Notes under the pieces: generated by a model
Database searches by the model: none
What the model was told of the DNA's origin: nothing
What the model saw: only the letters and a program-made list of their open reading frames with translations
Shown here: piece after piece, positions 22,672 to 34,824 of the stretch
Numbering within the stretch: the first letter of the stretch is position 1
Layout: every line of letters starts with the position of its first letter
Source of the DNA: Amaranthus tricolor
Taxonomy: Eukaryota; Streptophyta; Magnoliopsida; Caryophyllales; Amaranthaceae
DNA length: 64,000 nt
Direction of reading: 5' to 3'
Assembly (NCBI RefSeq): GCF_026212465.1
Contig: NC_080057.1
Span: 23,695,647-23,759,646, forward strand
Translations under genes and position numbers: made by a program

Positions 22672-25600
22672 TATATTATTTTATAATAAAGAAAGATAGA
22701 TTAAATAGCGTGAATATAAATCAAGACTAATCCAGTAACACTAAGTCACTAACATATTTGGACTTCATCTATTGAAAATAGAGACTTGACATTTTAACCA
22801 ATGATTGTACAATTCATTTATTTAATGTTGTTTTTTATTTTTAAGTTGTTTTCCCTGTTTAGCATTATTTTTATTTTTGAAAATAAATTTATTACTATTT
22901 TCTTTTGTTTTTAAAAATATATTTTAATTCTCTTTTGATTTCGTTTACACAATTTAATATTTTTTTATTTTATTATCAAGTATCGACATTTTCTTAAAAA
23001 CACTATACTTTCTCTTTGATGTTGAATCAAAGGTACAAAGGAGTACTTGTATTAAAAATAGGCAGTCAAATGATTGGAATAAAAACTTAAAATGTACAAG
23101 GTCTCCTCCTTTGTTCTAGGATCGACTTTATAATGGGGCAAATGAGACCTATAGCCCAAGTTCAGCCAAAAATATTAAAAAAAAAAAAAAACTATTGTAA
23201 ACGTGACTTTAATTTTATTAATCAAACATATAAAATAAAGTTACATAAATTTAGTAGGTTACAAAACATATAACAAGTTCAAACCTTTGCTTAATAAACA
23301 CCAAATGTGGACTTCATCATCGGAACACTATATATCGAACATAGTAACAAGAAAATTTTGTATGTGAACTTGATATTAATTCTAGGTGAGATACTTTTTC
23401 CTAAAATATCATTTTCTCCCTACTACGGTGCTTGAGAATATAAATCGGAAATATGTTCTGAGATTTAAAGAATTACACAAAATTCCTAGCACAAGGAATT
23501 TAGAACGACATGAGAAAACTTAAATGGAAGAAGAAACGAAAATTTACAATGGAGGATTGCAAGTTATCTATGTAAAGTGCTAGAGAGGATAAGAAATCAG
23601 AAATTACATGTATGCCTCATGTAAATCTCATGTCAGAAATAACTTACACATGCCTTGTATATTTATAGAAGAGTTTATAACTATTCATGAAGTAATATGT
23701 CACTTTATGAACCGCAACATCGATTTACGATTCAATGTCGATCATAAATCAATACATTCCAATATATTCAGTTAATATAATCATATTAATCGTAGGTAAT
23801 TATAGCATAACTAACAAAACCGAATAAAACGAACATTGTAAAAACCAGTGCAAAAGTCGCGGGTCGCAATAAAAGTTGCGAGCCGCGACCAGGCCAACTC
23901 GCGAGCCGCAACCTGTTCTTATACCAAAACAGAAACTTTTGCAATCTTGGGATATTTCCAATTAATTATCTTTTAAAAAATAATATTATAAGCTAAGTAA
24001 AAATCATAGACAAAAAAACTTTGTATAGTCAACTTTTTATTATCATAGAAATAACATAATATATTTTATCAAAATTTACAATGCAAATCATTTCCATTAA
24101 CAATATTTAGACTAAAAAAATTAGTAAAATTATAATTGTATTCATAAACTAATGAGATAGTCTAGTTTTCCCACGTGCAGTGTACTGCAGACAATTCATT
24201 TGCTTGTATTACAAGTTGCTTATGTATTACAATTATACAACTACACTCTACGTAGGTTTAAAAATAGACTTTGACTTAATTTGAATGGTTTTTAAAAAAG
24301 GATTTATTATTATGTAAAAATCAACTTAGATAAAAAATTTAATTATAAATTAATTTAAAATACTTAATTTTTTTGTAAATAAGATTTAAATTTGTGTCTA
24401 AAATACATAAGAAAATTTATACACATTGCATTTATACTGAATAATAGTTTAGTTTGATGGATATTTAAACACATTTTTTAGAAGCGAACGACAAAATTAA
24501 AAATTTAAGAAAAATAAAAATATCAAAGATTGAAAAAAATAATGACAAATAAAAGATTGAAAAAAAGTTTGGATTCCTAATAGTGATCGATTAAAAACAC
24601 ATTTTTTAGGAGTATTGTTTTTTTCTTTAAAGAGTGGGAACTATAAATTCCACGTTCGTTTGTGTAATTGTTGAAAATGGCTTGATAGGTTGACTTCACA
24701 TTAACAAGGAATTTGATCCAAAACAAAACACGCCACCTCATTCTTTGATTATTCTGTATTTTAAATCGATTCGAAATAATACTGGTATATCAAAGTCTAA
24801 AAACTGCTCTAATTTGTGCAACAAAATTAACTGGTTTAGAACCTTTAAAACTGGACCAACTGAACCATCAAATATAAACGTTTTGGTTGGAACCGTTATT
24901 GTTCACCATGATGGCCATGGAACAAAAACCGATTGGAATTGGTCTGAACCGTGGCCGTCAGTAGTAGATTAAGCTAGTCTTCATCATTATTGTCTCTCTT
25001 TTCCTCTAGGATACAAAAAAGATAAATATCAAATATGATTGTTATTAAAGAAAAATATAGATATATAGCAATAAATAAAGAGATCGAAATGAATTGCATG
25101 GATAAAAATTTAAAGAGAGTAAAAATATCTAAATAAGATTAAAAGAAAATACTAAGATATTGTCAAAAATAAAAATAATAGAGTATAAAATAAGATACAC
25201 AACTTAAAAATAAATTAATATTAAATTAAGTAACAAACTAAATATTTTTTGTTTCCTTTTTTAAAGAAATTTAATAATTCATTGATAAAAATATCATATA
25301 ACATCTACAACAGAGCAATAATCGATCGAACATATAACAATTTTAATCAAACATAATTCTATATAAAAAATATAATAGACTAAATATTAAAAGGGACAAA
25401 AGTGTGATCTGCCTTCTACCTCTCTCCCCTTTTCTCGACTTACGTAGAATATAGACTTAATTACTCAAACCATGAATATGAGTAAATGTTGGAATGCAAA
25501 CCAAAGATGATATCATATCTATTATTAATACTACAAGCTGTCTATGAACACAATTATTATACTACTAGTGTTATGGCCTTGAATATCTCTTATTTTTTAG

Positions 25601-26565
25601 TTAGGTCTAATGAATTTGTCAATTTTTTTGAAAGATTATTGAAAATAATTTAATTTTTTATTTATCTGTTGTAAATAATTTTATCTTTTAGTTATTTTCA
25701 TATAATCTCATCTTTAATATAATATATCTTATGACTTATGGATGAGGGGAGGAGCAAGGTTGTGGCGCTATAAGGGGTGGGGTTATGGTAGTTTAGATCA
25801 GTGGGTATATTGGAAGAAAAAAATATACAAAAAATTGTATTATCAGAAAATAATTAAAAAATGAGATTATTCCCAAGGAATAAATGAAATAGTTGGATTA
25901 TTTTCAACAATTTTTTATTTATTGTTTCAATTCTTTTTAAATTTTTATTTGCTTAAGTAATTTTATACATTTTTTTCATTCTCATACCAAAAATTATTTT
26001 ACTTATAATTCATTTTTTAAATGTCTTTTAGATAAATTTGGTGTGACCAAAGTAAATATTATCTTGTCAAGTTCACATTAATTTCTCCGCCATATTTTCA
26101 GCAATTCAAAGGCAATATGAACATGAATTGTCATTTTGTCAAACATTCACAAATCGCAATGCAGCGTTGATTCGTCAACCAATAAATAATTGTGCAGTCA
26201 ATGCATGAAATTTTCGAAAAAGCTATACTCTACTATTAGTAAACAAAGAATAATCAGACTCGGACCCACAAATCTTATTAATATATTAAATTAAGTAATA
26301 TACTTTTTTTTTTCTGAAATAGTCGCTATATAAGAATTATTGGTACTATTTATCTTTCAAGTTTATTTTATATATTGCGGCTAATGTGTTAAAAAAAGCC
26401 AAATGAGATCTTGTTTGAATCGTCTAATCAAATACTTTCATAATAATAAGTTTTTATAATTTATAATTAAGCATAACTTAAAATATAAATGATCAAAGTT
26501 ACGCATAAAATTGCGTAAAAAGTGAAATTAACGACTATAATGAAATGGAGAAAGTATGTAACACA
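22672..26565. other. AT-rich intergenic region
   Basis: About 3.9 kb without a supportable gene. A short GC-richer block at about 23855-23920 has alternating cgcgagccgc/gcggctcgcg-like words and may be a repeat fragment. Nothing else stands out; the open frame at 24745-24972 has no recognisable protein. Confidence 0.7.
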
Positions 26566-29159
26566 TAATAATAACGGATATTTCATGATATACCACTGAG
26601 TTTCTTCGAAATTTACCATATACCACACGAAATGTTTTAATTCACCATATACCATTGAGTTTACGTCCGTTAGCACAAAATACCATTAATGACAACTGCC
26701 GTCAGTGTGCCGTTTGTGGTAAATTACCAGTATGCCCTTACTCATTCAACTGGCGCCATTGTTAGGCTTGACTTCCCCAAACACAACATATTTCTTCAAA
26801 AAATTGATCCTCCATCTATCTTCTTCTCCATTCAAGAAATTTTGTATTCATCTTCATTGATCTAGAACCCTTAAAATCCATCAAAAATCCTTAAAATCCT
26901 TAAAATCGATTTGTGTAAAGTGAATTGCAAGTTTGTGAAGTGATTTAGAACCCAAACACAGGTGGTCGTGACTGAATTTCGCACAAAGTTCCCTAATTCG
27001 GTGGATTAAGCATACGCAGGGTATTACTATCCTTATCCATTTGTATTTCGAGTTTTGATTTTGTATTTTTTTTGCAAAATTGAGTTAGGGTTAGGGTTAC
27101 GTGTGATAAGTTGCATGCGAATTTGAATTATGCTAAAGTGATGTGTTTTTGTTTTTTATGCAATTTATAATTTGGATTGTGATGTAATGTTTTGTTGGTA
27201 AATGTTGTTGTTAGGATGAGTTCATTGTGGTTGTTAGTTCGTGCTCCAGGGGGTACTTTTGATGTGAGGGTGGATGAAACTGATAAGACCAATTTGATGG
27301 AGTTAATTGAGTATATGTTTGAGGATCCAGTGAAACAAAATGTATATCTCCCTAAATACTTCACCCTTTTTGTCACTAAATCTAGAACAATTCGTAACTT
27401 AGAGTTAGTTGATGATGGGGCAATGTTAAAAATGTGGGAGTGGAATGAAGGGAATAGTGAAATTAAAGTGTTTATAGAAGAGACAGAAACACCATCCCTT
27501 GTGTTTCAGTCTGCAGAAGCTAGTTGGACAAAAACTTTGAAGAACAGGGCTGAAAATATTAGGCTAATGGAGGAAGAGAATAGAAGGATGGCAGAGGAAG
27601 CAGAAGCTGAAGAGCAGCTTTTGGCCCAGCAGGCATATACTGTGGCTGTAGAGGTCCCTGTTTTGAATGTTGATGATGATGGGATTGATTATATAAGAGT
27701 GTTTGTTACCCAAGCAGCAGATGAGGTTTTTCCAGGAGATTCACAACCTCAACCCTCACTACCTCAACCATCACAAACTCCATCCTCACAAACATCTCAA
27801 CCAAATAAACCCTCCAAGGAAAAAGCTTACTCCAAAGAAGAAGATAATACCCCTTGCCTACACAGTCAACCCAACAGCAGCCTAGGCAACCAACCCAGCC
27901 CAAAGAACAAACCAAACTTAAACCCAAAGAGTGGAGGGTGCCTAGAAGCACTGTGTTAAGTTTGGCCTTGATGTTGGCAAGAAAACTGCAGCAGGGAGGC
28001 ATATCAACACTAGGAGCAATAAAATCCTAAGAGAGGTTGAAGAAATTGATATTGAGTCTGATACTTGGCCTTCTAATGATAGTGAAGATGGTGATTATGA
28101 AGCTTCTGATGTTGAGGCTGATTCTGATATGGAGTTGGACAGTGAGGATGAGTACATTGTGAGAGAAGAAGATGTTCGTGATAATATACATGAGAAGACC
28201 TTTGAGGATTACTTAGATGGGTCTCATGTGTTAGATAAAATGTACAAAAATGGTAAAATCTGGTCTCAGTTACCATTTGGATCCATTGTTCTTGAGGAGT
28301 GGTTGATATTTGAAACCAACACAGTTTCTAGATGTATTCAGAAATTACTGCATACAAGAGCGCTTCTCTGTTTCAGTTGACCATGTTGACAGTAAGAGGT
28401 ACATAGCAAAATGTTTGATGAGGGATTGCACTTGGAGGATTCATGCTTCAGTTCTAAGAGACAAAGTCAGTTGGGCCATAAAGAAGCTAGAAGGAGAGCA
28501 TGCAACTTGTGGGAGGCTGGAAGAGAATCCTATGGTCTCTTCAGCATGAGGCAAACCTAGATGTCCCAATTGATTCATTGCAGAGGCTGTGCATGGAAAG
28601 GTACAGGTTCCATGTGAAGTTGAGATTGTTATACAAAGTGAAGAGTTTAGCGAAGGAGCACTTACATGGTGGGTTTGCTGAGTCCTATCCAACTCTTCCA
28701 AACTCTGGTTACATGGACTGACAGTTTGCAATTTAAGGCCTGTTTCATCATCAAAAAAGGCAACACATGCAGCTTCCTCTTCACAGCAAGGCAACACAAG
28801 GGGGAAGAGAAAGACTGCTACTTAGCATTGTTTAGTGTCATTTTTTTGGTGAACAGTGTTTATTGTCAAGTTGTTTTTGAACAAAATGTTAACTACTTAG
28901 TTTCTATGACACTTCTTTTGTTTATTATAATTCCAACGACTATATTTTTAAAAAAAAAATATATTTGACGCAAATAAAAATAGTAAATGGTACATGGTGA
29001 ATTATTAATTTATCACAAACGGCACACTGACGGCAGTTGTCATTAATGGTATTCTGTGCTAACGGACGAAAACTCAATGGTATATGGTGAATTAGAACAT
29101 TTTGTGTGGTATATGGTGAGTTTCGAAGAAACTTAGTAGTATATCATAAAATATCCGTA

Positions 29160-29166
<7 letters not shown>
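26566..29166. mobile_element. MULE family 2, deleted derivative
   Basis: The body 26575-29157 has the same CGGATATTTCATGATATACC ends as the 18.58 kb copy, with TIRs of about 170 bp. The flanks taataataa (left) and tagtaataa (right) match at 8 of 9 bases. The interior aligns with the larger copy but lacks about 1.36 kb covering the catalytic core, SWIM and zinc knuckle regions. It is thus a non-autonomous deletion derivative. Confidence 0.92.
27216..28825 (+). pseudogene. internally deleted mudrA-type transposase remnant
   Basis: The first open stretch, 27216-27959, encodes the N-terminal domain without the TAG found in the other copy (it reads EQLLAQQAYT), then leaves the frame. Later pieces match the acidic region and DNA-binding domain in shifting frames. 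Two deletions against the larger copy are visible: a short one at 28546-28550 and a large one near 28745 joining GTTTCATC to the C-terminal coding tail. It ends at TAG 28823-28825. No transposase activity expected. Confidence 0.88.

Positions 29167-29205
<39 letters not shown>
29160..29205. repeat. (TAA)n microsatellite
   Basis: About 15 TAA units directly after the right end of the deleted MULE, probably expanded from the target site. Confidence 0.9.
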
Positions 29206-29206
<1 letters not shown>

Positions 29207-29662
29207 GTTATTTTTTATGTTCAATCAGGCTAAACTTATTTTTAATGTAAATATGTAATCAAAAAAAATAGACAATTATCATCTCAAAACATATTACAAT
29301 AGAGGAAGTGCCCAACACTCCTCACACGTGAACACTGAACAACGTCAAGTTTGTATGTGGGAGTAATCAAATAGGGTTGAAACATTATTCTTTTCGAACC
29401 TATCATTCAATTTTTGTATATGACCAGAAAAATATAAAGTGTACGCACTTTTTAAGCTAAAAAATAACGTCCTAAAATTATAAAATAATGGAAGAAAAGA
29501 CGATATGTGCTTAGAATTTTAAATACATTATGTGAGACAAAGGAGTTGTATTTAATCAATAAAATAACGTCCTAAAATCAATAAAATATTAGGTTATTAA
29601 AGAAGAAAAAAAACAAAGATTTGTAACATCTACCCACCCACCTTATTTTAAAGGGGAAGAAA

Positions 29663-32600
29663 ATGGTGGGAAAAAAGCCATTAATGGCGGAAGCTCAAAA
29701 ATCTTCAACTGCTGTTCATCCTCCCAAAATGATGTTATTTTACTTGGTATTCTTAGCACTATTTTCTTCTTTAACAACAGCAGCAACAATCACTGAAACA
29801 CAATCACTTCTCACCTGGAAAAACTCTCTGTCTACATCCGATTCTCTGTCTTCATGGAAGCTTTCCAATGCTCAGAATCTTTGCAATTGGACTGGAATTT
29901 CATGTAACAATCTTAATTCTATCTCCATCATCAATTTAAGCAATCAAAATCTTACTGGTGATCTAACCAATTTCAGTTTCAGTGATTTCCCAAATCTATC
30001 TAGTTTAATTCTTGACACCAACAATCTTTCTGGGAAAATCCCCGTAACCATTGGTAATCTCTCTAAACTCACTCAGTTAGATATTAGTAACAATTATTTT
30101 GAAGGCTATATTCCTTCTGAAATTGGTCAATTGTCTCAACTTGTAAATCTTAACCTGTCAATTAATAACATTGCTGATATAATTCCTCCCGAAATTAGCA
30201 ATTTGAGAAAGTTAAGAACCCTAGATTTGGGTTCAAATTACCTTGAAACCCCTAATAATTGGTCTAAGTTTAACTCCATGCCTGTATTGACCCACTTAAA
30301 TTTTGGGGATAATGACCTAACTGGAGAATTTCCTAGCTTCATTTTTGGGTGTAAGAATTTGACTTATCTGGATTTGTCAAGCAATAATTTAATTGGGTTA
30401 ATCCCAGAATCTCTATTCTCTAATCTTCCAAATCTTGAACACCTTGAACTATCTGTGAATTTGTTCAATGGGTCAATATCACCCAAGATTTCTAATCTAT
30501 CTAAACTAACTGAACTTCATTTAAATTTGAACATGCTTTCTGGTTCAATTCCTGAGAGTATAGGTAAAATTTCTGGCCTCAAAGTCATTGAATTGCGCAG
30601 TAATTCACTTTCTGGAAGAATACCTTCATCTATAGGACAACTTAGGGAGCTTCAGAGATTTGATGTTAATGAAAATAAATTGAACTCTAGTATTCCTTCT
30701 GAACTTGGGTTATGTACTAAGCTTAGTTTTCTAGCTCTTGCTGATAATTCACTAACTGGGGAATTGCCCTTATCCTTGACTAAACTTAGAAAAATTTCAG
30801 AACTTGGGTTATCACAAAACAATCTGTTTGGTGAAATTTCTCCATATTTCTTAACCAATTGGACTGAGTTGATCTCCTTGCAACTTCAGGACAATAATTT
30901 TAGTGGTATTATTCCTCCTAAAATTGGACATTTGTCAAAACTTCAGTTGCTTTATCTTTTTAATAACAGTTTTACTGGTTTTATACCCTTAGAGATAGGA
31001 AAATTGCATGATTTGATAGAGATTGATCTTTCATCTAACCAGCTTTCTGGATCAATTCCTTCAACAATTGGGAAGTTAAGTAATCTTTCGTTAATACAGC
31101 TATTCTCGAACAATCTCACTGGAGAAATCCCACCGGAAATTGGAAATCTCACGTCGTTGACTGTTCTTGATATCAATAGTAATCAGCTCATCGGTGAGTT
31201 GCCTGAGTCTTTGTCAGATCTCACCAATCTGCAAGTATTCTCTGTGTTTACCAATGATCTTTCGGGGGAAATCCCACGAAACTTTGGTGAAAAAATCCAT
31301 TCTCTTTGCAATGTTAGCTTTTCAAACAATAGTTTTTCTGGGGAGTTGCCTCCAAGGTTGTGCAGTGGGTTACAGCTTCAGTTATTGACAGTTAATGGGA
31401 ACAATTTCACCGGAAATGTTCCTGATTGTTTGAAGAGCTGCTCTGGGTTAGTCAGACTTCGCCTGGATGGAAATAAATTTGATGGAAATATATCGGATGC
31501 ATTCGGTATTTACCCAAATCTTACTTACGTCAACCTGAGTGGAAATCGATTTGTTGGTGAGATCTCGCCCAAGTGGGGAGAATATGGAAATCTAACAAAT
31601 TTTCAGGTGGATGAAAACAAACTTTCTGGGGAAGTACCGGCTGAGCTTGGGAAACTGCATCAGTTGCGTGTTCTAACTCTTGGTTCGAATGAATTTAGTG
31701 GGAAAATCCCGTCTGAACTAGGAAATTTGAGCTTGTTGATTAACCTTAACATGAGCGATAATCACTTGAAAGGAGACATTCCGAAAAGCATTGGCAAATT
31801 GAACTCTCTTCAGAATCTTGATTTATCGGCTAACAATTTGTCAGGTGAAATTCCCAGATCACTTGGGGATTGTAGCAGGTTATTAAGCATGAATTTGAGT
31901 CACAATGGCTTATCAGGAAACATACCAGAAGAACTTAGCAACTTAATTGAAATTCAAGTCTTGTTGGATTTGAGCAGCAACAATCTTTCTGGTCCAATCC
32001 CACAAGGTCTTGTCAAACTGATAAACTTGGAAACCCTCAATCTTTCACATAACCATCTCTCGGGGAAGGTCCCATCGTCATTCTCAAATATGGCTAGCTT
32101 ACAGTCTCTCGATCTTTCCTACAACAACTTGTCGGGTTCAATCCCTAATGATGATATTTTCCGAGATGGGTTGTTCATGGGAAATGCTGGTCTTTGTGGA
32201 AATGCAACCGGCATACCTCTCTGTGATCAGATAGACTCTCACAAAAGCCACAAAAAGGTTATAGCTATAGTTGTTCCTATTGTTGTTGTTGTCCTCCTCG
32301 CTGCATGTGTAATTGCAGCACTATTATGTTGCAGAAAGAAGAAAAAACCCGATTTGGAGAGTAAAACTTTATCGGACTTGGGAGAATCAGAACCATTGAT
32401 ATGGGCAACAGAAGGAAAATTTACCTTCCGAGAAATTGTCAAGGCCACTGATGATTTCAGTGAATTTTATTGTATTGGTAAAGGTGGATTTGGTAGTGTT
32501 TATAAGGCTTCATTATTGTCTGGGCAAATCGTTGCTGTCAAGAAGCTAAACATGTCGGATTCTAGCGACATTCCCTCGACAAATAAACAGAGTTTCGAGA

Positions 32601-33656
32601 ATGAGATAAGGGCATTAACGGAGGTCAGACACAGGAATATAATCAAGTTATATGGCTATTGTTCCAGGAAGGGCTCTATGTATTTGGTCTATGACTATGT
32701 CGAAAGGGGCAGTTTGGGGAAAGTTCTGTACAGTGATGCTGCCAAACTCGAGCTTGGATGGGAAAGAAGATTGAATATTGTAAGAGGGTTAGCTCATGCA
32801 GTCGCCTATCTGCATCACGATTGTACCCCACTGATTGTTCATCGTGACATTTCCATAAACAATGTCCTGCTTGATAATGAATTTGAACCTCGACTTTCAG
32901 ATTTCGGTACTGCAAAACTCCTTAGTTCAGATGCATCTAGCTGGACAACTGTTGCTGGTTCTTATGGATATATGGCCCCAGGTAAGCCTTGTTGGAAATA
33001 CTGCACGTATAAGGAAGATCCCGCTAAAAAAGTGGGCTGTAGACTTGTATATAATACTTGATGGGTAAAACTCATCATGTGTTGTATGCAAATCAACGCT
33101 CATTACCTGTGAGTTTGTGGGTCCGAGCCTACAGGTATCCCATGGGTGTATCCACACGAGTGGCACGCCCATGGGTGATTGTGTGAGGAATTGTCATGGC
33201 CTAACAAGCCTCACTTTTGTCTGATATCTCATATATACTCAATTTTGGTGGACATATCTCTGATTTTTAACATCGTCGTACTTTCTTCCTGCAGAGCTGG
33301 CTCTGACAATGCGAGTAACAGAAAAGTGTGATGTTTATAGCTACGGAGTGGTGTTATTGGAAGTTATGATGGGACAGCATCCAGGAGAATTTCTGTCGAC
33401 ATTATCTTCGTTTGCTGAGAAGCAAGACACACTACTCAAAGATATTTTAGACCAACGTCTCTCACCACCCTCAAGGCAAGTAGCAGAAGATGTAGTAATT
33501 GCAGTCACACTAGCTTTGTTATGCACGAGTACAGAACCAGATTCACGCCCTACAATGCGGTATGTGGCTCAAGAACTATCTGCTCGAACACACAGTTATC
33601 TTTCTGAGCCCTTTGGTACTGTTACACTTGGGAAATTGAATGCTAATCGTTCATGA
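29663..33656 (+). CDS. LRR receptor-like kinase, MIK2-like (copy 1)
   Basis: Two exons, 29663-32981 and 33295-33656 (phase CCA-G/AG), give about 1226 residues. A plasma-membrane receptor kinase of the LRR-XIIb/MIK2-like type, commonly named MDIS1-interacting receptor like kinase 2-like; the ligand is unknown here. Visible parts: hydrophobic signal peptide (about 24-40, [14 protein letters not shown]), N-terminal LRR cap with CNWTGISC, a long series of plant-type LRRs (LSGxIP), C-terminal cap GNAGLCGN, transmembrane helix about 866-890 then RKKKK, and kinase from about 920. Kinase motifs are complete: [33 protein letters not shown] and GYMAPE across the splice. HRD marks an RD kinase. A short upstream peptide before MMLF may not be used; that Met is the alternative start. 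Tandem partner of the next gene. Confidence 0.92.
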
Positions 33657-34820
33657 TGATAAGCTATAGACAACATAGGTCATTGCTTGTCTAGGATTTT
33701 TACTTGATGTAGTCGAAAATTTGTTGTAGAAACGATAAATCCCATGAAAAGTTTATAGATATGCAACATTGTATATGTTTTTAGCTGTATTAGTCTCTTT
33801 TAGCTTTCTTAGGTGCTGTTGTATTATTGATCATTCTGTGTGATTTACTAATAAAAATACTTGCAACTTCCTTCTCAGTATTTCTATGAAAGTCTTGGTC
33901 GTATGACCTTATAACCAACGACGGATCTTCAACAATTTTCATGGGGAGATCACTTACCATAAATCAAAACATCAAATCATATTTTACGCGGGCAAATAAA
34001 AATTTTAATCAATTGAAATTATGGAGTATTGATATGGTCTATTTTATAGGTGATTCAAATTATTGTCGATACATGGTGATCGATGATTCTCTTAATTGGT
34101 CGTCTTCGGGACTTTGTTTGCTATGATTGGTTACTTTGTCTCTTTGATTTTGTTACTTCAACGAATTCCCTTCTCCCACACTTGTATAGAAAATGTGGGA
34201 TTTTCAATAAAATTAAATTTGACATTAACAATTAAGTCATTAAAAAAAACTTAGGTGACTTCTCATATGTTGAATTGGTGTATAGTTTATTGAGGAAAGC
34301 CAGTAGAATTGCTTCACCACTAACCCAAATGGAGTTTTTAATGATATTTAGATAGTCTTTTTCATCTAATAGCTAGATAGGATTGTACTTAGTAACATAC
34401 TATTTCCTATATGTTGTCTTCCTAGACGCGCTATGTATCCCTCGCCTTTCTCTTCGTAGGAACCTATCTATTTGGGGATAAACTGCGTGCACACATTTCT
34501 CTTTGCCCTCTCCTTGGAGGGGGCACGTTTTATGATTTGTCCGCTACCCTCCTCCCCTCGGAACCTAACTTGTGCGGGATATTGGGATGATAACTCTGAC
34601 TCTGACCGACTGTTTTGTAATAAAAATTGATCAAGTGGAAGTATCTGATTGAGGCCATCATGTATATGAGTATCCAAGCATTATGACTATTTTTTTTATA
34701 TGTATCTGTGACTTCATCAAATTGAATGTTGAAACTGTCAAAGGAAATGAAGAAAAATCTGAAATGGGCAAATATTAAAATGGGATTGTTCCAAAACAAC
34801 AAGAGAAGGTATTGTGCATT
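33657..34820. other. spacer between the tandem receptor kinases
   Basis: Holds the 3'UTR of copy 1 and the promoter of copy 2. A GC-richer segment at about 34425-34600 (cctatctatttggggataaa, then tccttggagggggcacg) looks like another dispersed repeat. No gene seen. Confidence 0.5.
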
Positions 34821-34824
34821 AGCC

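Noticed and set aside
24745..24972. 75-codon plus-strand frame
   Set aside because: No recognisable motif, no exon neighbours, AT-rich intergenic context.
34425..34600. Conserved-looking GC-richer block between the receptor kinases as a gene
   Set aside because: No open frame with protein character; more like a dispersed repeat, but no second copy was found in this window.
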